64,000 nucleotides of DNA from Xiphydria camelus (taxonomy: Eukaryota > Arthropoda > Insecta > Hymenoptera > Xiphydriidae): positions 13,241,813 to 13,305,812 of the forward strand of contig OY783197.1 of NCBI GenBank assembly GCA_963678675.1. Direction: 5' to 3'. The notes beneath the pieces are model-generated. The model was not told the DNA's origin. It saw only the letters and a list, made by a program, of their open reading frames with translations, and made no database searches. Positions 23,801 through 32,800 of the stretch are shown piece after piece. Position 1 is the stretch's first letter. The number at the start of each line of letters is the position of its first letter. A program made the translations under genes and the position numbers.

Positions 23801-26774
23801 AAAAGTAAAAATTTTAAAAATTAATATCTCAGCTTCTAAATGGTAGATCGACTTCAATCTTGGTAGAAAGATGCATTGTGGTATGAAGAATATACCATAA
23901 AAATTTGAAGTAATTCCTAAGAAACGTCAAATCGAGTCCCAACTACCTTAAGAGTTACTGATGTCTGGCGAATCACACGGTCCTCTATCACAGAAATTTG
24001 GGTTATACCACATTTGTGTGTGTGCGCGCTTATTCGCATTTAAAACATGTTTAGAAAAGACTAATTTTAGGCCATTTTTATACGAAGCATCATTATGATG
24101 CATAAATTTTACAGCCTGAAAGCTGAAATAAATTATAGTATCCATTGCCAGCAAGTTGACATTGACACATCAGGTCCTACGGTCACTTAACTACAAGGCC
24201 GGATGTCTACCGGATCGGGCCGACCACAATTGGGCCGATCGCTGGGCACTTGGGTGTATATATATATATATGTGATGGGCCCTGTGAAATCATACCAGAT
24301 GTCGGAAAATTTTTTTTCGGAAAAATGGCAGATTACGATAGAGGAGATTCTGATCTTCAAAACAAAACAAAAATCGAAGCTCTAGCGTTATTACAGCCGG
24401 AGTTACGAATTTTTAAAGTTCAAGTACAGAAAATTGTAGTTTCGAGAAAAACGCAGTTAAAGATTACGAAGTGAACAATACACAAAAAAATTAATATCTC
24501 GGCTTCTATTGCTTCAATCGGGTTGAAATTTTGGCATGATGTTCAACGTATATGTACCTAGATATCCTGCAAGTTTCAAGTGCGGACAACGCCTCTACGT
24601 GGAGTAAGAGCGTTTTGGGCTCTAGCGCAAAATTTACTTTTCCGACATCTGGTATGATTTCACAGGGCCCATCACATATATATATATATATATATATACA
24701 GATTGGGTATATATAGATATACTCAAGTGCTTAGCGATCGGCTGAGCGATTCTGGTCGGCCCGACCCGGTGGACACCCGACCTAAGTGACTTTGGTCAGT
24801 TCCCGTAATAAATGTTTCGGTTCGCCTAGGAGAGGCGCTGCTAAACAATATTCGCTCGCCGCCTATACGGAGAAATAGGGACGAATTCCAACCGCTTCGT
24901 ACTGTACGAGCAACCACCGCTCGGTCCCGTTAGATACATGACTCAGGGAAGCGTTATCCCTCGCGTTCACACCACTTTTATAGCTAAGCTGTGTGGTTCT
25001 GCGCGGGACATCCTGTACACCCAGCGTCTCAGATTCTGTCGCTAGTGACTTTCCAAAATGTCATTTTTAAACATACTAGCCAATGAACAATTACTTCTCA
25101 TACCCTCATTAGCTACAGTGGCGTTTACCCTCATTAATGAAAGCATGAGAATTGATTAATCATTGGTTAGTACGTTTAAAAATAACATTTAAAAAATTCC
25201 CCAGCGACAGAATCCGAGACGCCGGGTGTACATAGTGAAGTAAATAAATAAATTATTTATAGAAAAAAACACAAAATGCGTCACGGGACGCCTGTTAGAT
25301 GTGAAACATGAAAATTCTTCTTTGTAGAAAGTATGCGATATAGGAAGGTTGGACCACGCGTCCGTCGAAAGAATACGTGCGCCAGTGCGCATTTGTAGTT
25401 ATGACAGTGATACTATTAAACGGTACGAACCGTTGTGTCGAATTTCGTTTATTGCAAGACGGAACAGCGACCGATGGCAGAGTTAAGAGAGAATAAACTA
25501 AAAGCGCTTTTTGAATTCAACACAACGGTTCGTACCGTTTAATAGTATCACAGTCATAAATACAAATGTGCACTGGTGCACGTGTTCTTTTGACGGACGC
25601 GTGGTCCATTTTTCCCATCGCATACTTTCTACAAAGAAGAATTTCGATGTTTCATATCTAACAGGCGTCCCGTGACGCATTTTTTCCCCCTAATTATTCT
25701 CTGATATTCCTATTATAATATCAAATAACATTACAACTTCACACGTGCCAAGTAGATAATACTTCGGTTTTGCGATGCAATGCCTTTTACTGCCAAAAAT
25801 GGGACAAACTTTTGCATCAACCCAATATTTATAAAAACACGCTCGTATTCGACTGCAACCTTGTGTCAAAATTTCAAAGCAATCGGTGAAGAACTTTCGG
25901 AGATCTTAGTCCGTGTATTTACGGACGGTACATTTTTATTTATATAGATGGATGAATCAAAAACTATAAAATGATATTATTAAATTCCCTTATTAAAAAT
26001 TAACTATTGAGAAGCATTGAGTTTTTGAATAGTAACTTCTGCAAATAATGTGAACAATTATTTTTTCAGTAGTAACTATTGAGATCAATTAAAATGTACC
26101 GTTGAACCTCAATAACAATTAAATTAAAGAATATCCAATAATAAAATTAAATATTCAATAGTTACTTACTAGTTAATAAAGTTAAATATTACAATAGAGA
26201 ATTATTGAAGGGAACTTTTGAACTTCAGTATTAGCTATTGAATATTCAATAGTATAATGAAGCAGTCGATAGTAACTATTGAATGACTATTAAGAACTAT
26301 TGATGGGAATTTTTTAACTTCAATAGGAACTGTTGAATACCCAATAGTACAATGGAGTATTCAATAGTAATTATTGGTTTACTGCTAGGAACTATCGGAG
26401 ATAATTTTTGAACTTCAATAGTAGCTATCGAGAACTATTGATCTGTCAATATTTACTATTGAAAACTATTGACCACTACATATTTTTTTTCACTAGGGCA
26501 GTGTAACCACATATACAGAGTTTCAATTAACTCATTGTATATCTAGTTTATTTTCATAATTTTTAATTTTACGAAAGAATCTTTCCAATAAAAATTGTTT
26601 GATAACAACAAGGACATAACGACTGTTAATTGTTCATTACGTATATCTAAATACTGCAGTTCGAAAGAATATATAATAGAAGGTTGCATTGAAAACCGGT
26701 TTTCTTGTAGATGCTCTAACTATGTCGTGCACAGCGACTAATACTTTTTGTATCACTCAAAATTATGGACATTT

Positions 26775-26828
<54 letters not shown>

Positions 26829-29800
26829 GTAATGGGCCCTCCCTGGGGAAACGATAAGTAGACTAAAGCCCTTTTTATCTCCCATTCATTGTTTTAGTGG
26901 ACCTCTCACCGCCAAGGGAGATTAAGATCTTTAATCAAGCTCCTGATCTCCCCGACAGTGATCTGTCCACATTCCTCTTCTCTAAGGAAGTTCCTTCCCC
27001 TGATCCCCCTTCTTCCCCTCCCAATTCTTGGGCAATCACCGATAATATGCCCACAGTACAGTACATAGTTATCATAAAGTCAAAAACTTCCCACCAATTT
27101 TTACTCTTTTTCGAGAGTTGTAAAAATTGACGGGGAATTCTACACTTTCGGCTCTTTTGTGAGAACTACAGATATACTGGACTGTAGAGAAATGAGTGCA
27201 GAAAGTGTGGGCAACAAAAACAAACCTAATATCATTGTTGTTGTAAATATACTCACTGAATCCTCCATCTTTTTTCGCTCGAAACTATCGCTGCCATCGC
27301 TTTATAGTTCAGCACTGCTCAACTTTCGAGCGACGAAAAATTTCGTCGCCGCGATAGATTTACCCCACCACCACTTTTTTCACAGCCAATCGGAGTGATT
27401 CGTCGCGCGCGACAATCCGTCGCGTCGCTGCAATGTAATATCAGGCTAATGTGCTCCCCCAGCGGCATCGCCGCAGCATTTCTTACCAGAACTGCTGCTC
27501 TCGGTCTGCAATCAGACTTCATACAGTAAAACAATTCCCCATGATCCACACCAACCCCCCTGATCCGTCCCTTGAAGACGCGAGGTTCCTGAATCAGAGC
27601 AATATGTCGATGCCCTCACGAATCATCTTACGTTTCAACAACCCCGCAGCCGCTGAGCTGCGGTGTAGATTAATTTGAATCACTTTCAGGCGTTTAGCCA
27701 TCTTGTGTGCACTCACCTGATCCTGGTCCAGGTTCATCTTTTCCCTCCCCATGATCCTTCTTCGTCCCCTGCCTTAGAATCTGGAAGGATGCCCTTCCGA
27801 CTCCACAGTAGGGCTTCATTCCCATCTTTTCCATCTCTTTGATGGCCTCTTCCTCGACTCCTAACACGAGTCTGACCGTATTCGACTCCCGGCAAACGCT
27901 GGGCGGTTCGTATACCTGCCATTTCCTCGTCTTTAGGGTCGGGTTTTGCCTCTCAATTCTATTGAGAAGCGTCCTCGCTTCCACTTCTTTACCGGGGTGA
28001 GGAAAGTATGCCATCATCCTGACAAGCTTTGGTAGCTCATCTAAACCCATGGCAATCAGATCCGCTCCTTCCCACCCTCCGAAGAGCGGTGCTTTCTCCC
28101 TCAGCCATTCCTTCGACTGCTCATCCGCACAGGTTACCCTAACGGTCTCCCGGAAATAATGGGTCTCCCGAAATTTCGGAATGAACCCTCCATCCTCGAT
28201 CTCATCGATGGCCCCAAGCATCGCCTCAATTACGAGCTCCGCCTGTTCCGCCGTGAGACCCTTCTCCAATCCTCGCTGTGCGATAACCATCCGTGGAAGT
28301 CCGGCCACCACATCAGCATGAGTTCCGGAGAACTCATGCCTCTTGGCGCGCTTCCTGTGTTGGTCCCCCGACGGAGGAGTCTCCTCCGCCGGTCTCGTTC
28401 TTTTTGGAGCTGGGGTCTTCTGCTTCCCCCCCTCACCGCCAGAGAGTTTCAGCCTTTCAGCCTCTTCCCTCTCACGTCTCCACTTCTTCCTCTGAGCCCC
28501 ACTGGGCTTCTTCTTTTCCAGAGAGAGGTCTCCCACCGTTTTGGTGACCTCCTCTATTTTCCCACCAGTTACTGTGGCTTTTCCCTGGGTGTTACCCCCC
28601 AGTACTATAGAGGAGTTCGCTTTCGCGCCCTCCTCTACTGATTTTTCCTTCAGGTTTCCAGTGGACCCCTGAGATAAAAGATTTTTTAAAGATTCTGCCA
28701 TGAAAATCCCACGAGTACCGAGGAAATATACTGTCCGCCTGGGTAGAGCCTCGAATGCCCAGGTAAGGTCTAGATACAATGGGGTTCGACCTGTTGCCTC
28801 AAGGGCACCGTTCACGATACCATACCCCGGTACCATTCAGCCTTCGGCACGGTAATCTAACGCCTTGGCTTGGGTGACTGCTTGCAGGTAATACCGAAAT
28901 ATGCCTGAGCGATGGGGGTCGTCATTTCCCTACGCTGTTCTTGGACTGATTCTTAGTCAGGCTTTCCCCTTGATCTTCCGCTTTCAGATTTCTCCTCTGG
29001 CTTCCACTCAAGGTTCATCGAGCCCTAGCAGCCCTCCCACCAGCGTCAAGGTCATGCAGTCCCCAGGGAGGGACATTTCTCATTAAGATTCAGTCATTAA
29101 ACTGCCACTTTTGGTTAATATAATACAAGTCTATGTCTATAACCGAAGAAGATAGAATGTGATAAGTTTTTTTTCGATGTGCACTTCTACTTTGATTTTA
29201 AAAAAGTGCTCCTCATCAATTACTCGTGCAAACTTATGCTGAATCTGCTCTATCAGAAACAGTACGTAGAGGCTGGTTTCGTTGCTTCAAAAGTGGAAAC
29301 TGTGATGTTCATGACAAACAACGGCTAGGTCAAACAAAGAAGTTCGAAGATGAACAACTGCAAGCTTTATTGGAAGAAAACCCTACACAAACGCTCAAAG
29401 AATTGGTTCAACAGCTTGAAGTCGATACGAAACTACAATTTCACGATGTGTACATAAAAGGTCTTCTAAACGGGCAATATTTTACTGCAATATGTGGCTG
29501 CAACACAATGGCCGGCAACATTGCCAGCAATACCAGCCAGACTATGCAATTTAGGATAATATTTTTAGTATGTCCCGGCCATATAGCTACACATTTTGGG
29601 TATCGTCGCCCGTTTAGCCGCGCCTTTAAACATAGGCCATACTGTTGCAGAAAATATTGCCGAAATATATATTGCCGAGCCATATACTGCATTTAAATGT
29701 TTTCATGATGGCTGGGCTATAGTTGCCAATATTGCAGCCACATATTGCAGTAAAAATATTGCCCGTTTAGACGCCCCTTTAGACTGATTCAAAAAAAAGC

Positions 29801-32800
29801 TTTTTTAATTAATTCTCTTGGCGGGCAATTAAAACGTTAGTATTTAACGTAACTTTGAATATACCGCCGGGTGCACATTCTCACTCAATATTTAGGGGTG
29901 TCTCAATCGCTTTTTCTGATTTCCATTTGAATAACCCGGTGAAATTTTTGAATCATTGGTTTAGTGCTAATTCCTCTCTTCTACGGTAAAAAAATGTCCC
30001 GTGAAAAATTAGAAAAATTGAGAAATTTAGGTGTAATTGCAACGTAAAGAAATATTATTTTTAATTATTAAATAGAATTAAATGATAATTATGAGGGAAC
30101 AAAAATTCTATTTAACAATTAAAAATAATATTTCTTTACGTCAATTACACGTAACACTCAATTTTTCTAATTTTTCACGGGGAAATTTTTTTACCGTAGA
30201 AGGAATTAGCATTAAACCAATAATTCAAAAATTTCACAGTGTTCTTCAAATAGAAATCAGAAAAAGCGATTGAGACACCTCTAAATATTGAGTGAGAATG
30301 TACACCCGGCGGCATATTCAAAGTTACATTAAATACTAACGTTTTAAGTGCCCGTCAAAAAAATTAATTAAAAAAGCTTTTTTTGAATCAGTCTAGTGTA
30401 CATGCCATGGGAAAGATTGAAAAAGAAGGAAAGTAGCTGCCACGTGAATTGACCGAAAATGCCATTGCTAATCGTCTGAACATCTCGATTTCTTTGCTTG
30501 CAAAGTATAAAAAAAAGTTTTTTATGACGTATCGTAACCAGTGATGAGAAATGGATCTATTTCGACAACCCGAAACGCAAAAAATCATAGGTTAACCCTG
30601 GCCAACCATCAACGTCGATACCAAAACAAAACATCCACGGTCACAAAACAATGCTTTCAATTTGGTGGGATATGTGGAAGGTGTCGTTTATTATGAGCTG
30701 TTGAAACCGAATGAAACAATTACTACTGAACGTTATCAACAACAATTGGAGCGTTTAAATGATAATTTTATGCAAAAATGATCATCAATTGCATGAAATC
30801 GTCGAAAAGTGATTCTTCTTCACGACAACGCTCGGCCTCATGTTGCTAGAGCCGGAAAGAAACATTGATGAAGCTCGAATGGGAAATTCTCCCACACCCA
30901 GCGTATTCCCCAAACCTGGCCCCGAGTGATTCTTTTTTTTTTAGATCGATGCAACATGATTTGGAAGATACACACTTCCATAGTTACCCAGAAGTGAAAA
31001 ATTGGGTTACTGAGTGGATTATTTCAAAAAGTAAACAATTCTTCCGTCGCGAAATTCAACTTCTGCCAGAAAAGTGGGAAAAAGTTATAGCTTCCGAAGG
31101 CAAATACTTCGATTGAGATATTCACATTTTATTATGACATAATGTTTTAAAAACAAGAAAAAACCAATAGCTCTCAATGCAACCCCCTAATAATAACTCA
31201 CGATGTCAAGTAGGAAAAGGCTTGACTCGTAGTCTTTCGTCGTCTTGATAGTTACGTCCTTTCAAGCTAAAGTATTGAGATACTAGCAGCCCGTCCCGGC
31301 TTCGCACGGGTTGATTGTGGATTGATTTTGGCCGTCATTTGACAAATTTTTAGCGCAGATATCTATAGATATAACCAAAGATTTAACAAATCTAATATCA
31401 CCATTGTATAGCCACGGAAAAATCCTAAACCCTACTATAAAAAGAATGTTTATAGGGCCCATAGCTTTCATGGTACGAAGCCGAACTGTAGTTGACCTCA
31501 TTTTTACCTCCGCTGACTATAAAGGTCACATTAAAAAAATCCAATATGACCATTGTGTAGCCATAGAAAAATCCTAAAATTTTTGTAAATAACATTTTTC
31601 TCTAAAATTATTTCCCGCTGAGATAATTAGCCGTACCGTGACTTTTTGAACACCTCGTAGAATATTTACTAACTCAGAAACCTTCGCGGGCATGCGTCCA
31701 ACCATTCCCCAAAGTTTCATCGCAATCGAATGAACGGTTTAGATTGAAGTTCCATACAAAATATATTGGAAAATTGTTAAATTTTTTTCGAACACCCTAA
31801 TCACCTAGCGGTATGAGATATATCCTATGCCTATTCTCTCATACCTACCGAATAAGCATAACAAATTTCATAAAAATCGGTCGAGCCGTTTCGTAGAAAT
31901 TCGAGGCCAAACAACAGACACGAGATTTTTATATACAAAAGATGTTGATCATTTTCATGATTTTCAATTATTTACATGTTTTCTAATTGTTACACTGAGT
32001 TATGTTTTTTAAAAGAAAACACGTAACTAAAATAAAACACACATATTAAGGGTACAGGGGTAAAAGGGGGAATGTCAAAAAAAGCAAATTTACAGGACAG
32101 CAAATTTGCGCGCGGACATTCCTTCTATTTGCCTGTTACCCTAAAATTTTTAACGTTTGTATCTCTTGACTGTACCATTTTTGGCCTGTAATCCTTTGCC
32201 AGCTGAAAAAATGCAAAATTGTCAACTAGATGGCGTAGAAATCACGAATTGGCTAAAATGTGACATTCCCCCTTTTACCCCTGTACCCTTCATATGAATC
32301 CATAATGTTTCGAATAGATATCCAACATGTTCATGTTTAAAAAACGGTGTGTTTCGAAAATAAAAACAGAAAAAAAAAGGTGTGAGTGCCGTTGTACTCA
32401 CGGAGGATGTGTAAACATCTTACAATTATCTGCGGTCCGAGTTTAATTGGGGAATATGACGTCGCAGTTCGACATAAAGAAGTTAAATTTTTTCTATAAT
32501 AAAATATTTATTATTATTATATTAGATTTATAACTTACTAGCAGCCCATCCCGGCTTCGCACGGGTAGATTGTGGATTGATTTTGTCCGTCCACCATTGT
32601 TTAAATACATTTTTAATACAAAACTTTTAGTATTTTTCCCGGGCTACGCAATGGTCATATTGGATTTGACCTTGACCATGACCTTCAAGGTTATATCAAG
32701 GTCAAATTAATTTTTTTTCACGTTCAAATGTGTCCTTGACCATTTTTTTCATGTTACCTTTATTGTCAGCGGAGGTCAAATTTAGGTCAAGTATAGTTCG

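Larger units (their letters stand above)
19476..25825. mobile_element. Pair of mariner-like inverted ends enclosing 6.3 kb of nested elements
   Basis: The left end TTGGGTTGAGGCAAAAGTTC and right end GGGACAAACTTTTGCATCAA-CCCAA are inverted copies. Each has TA outside (19474-19475 and 25826-25827), and the match continues inward through GGCAGTAAAAGGCAT. The sequence style is that of a mariner terminus. No mariner transposase lies between, only later insertions. The pair could belong to one old element or to two fragments. Confidence 0.5.
29200..31191 (+). pseudogene. Mariner transposase pseudogene with nested insertions
   Basis: The N-terminal part (29240-29447) reads [18 protein letters not shown] and then [19 protein letters not shown], the mariner helix-turn-helix region. 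The C-terminal part (30404-31117) includes [66 protein letters not shown] and a stop after GKYFD. The DNARPH and SPNLAPSD blocks carry catalytic Asp positions of the mariner D,D34D core. Frameshifts, a stop and a 940-bp insertion disrupt it. The 3' end at about 31160-31191 looks like a mariner terminus (ACCAATAGCTCTCAATGCAA). The 5' terminus was not found. Confidence 0.8.

Noticed and set aside
28159..28641. 160-codon plus-strand frame
   Set aside because: Antisense shadow of the ORF1-like protein on the minus strand, with no domain features of its own.
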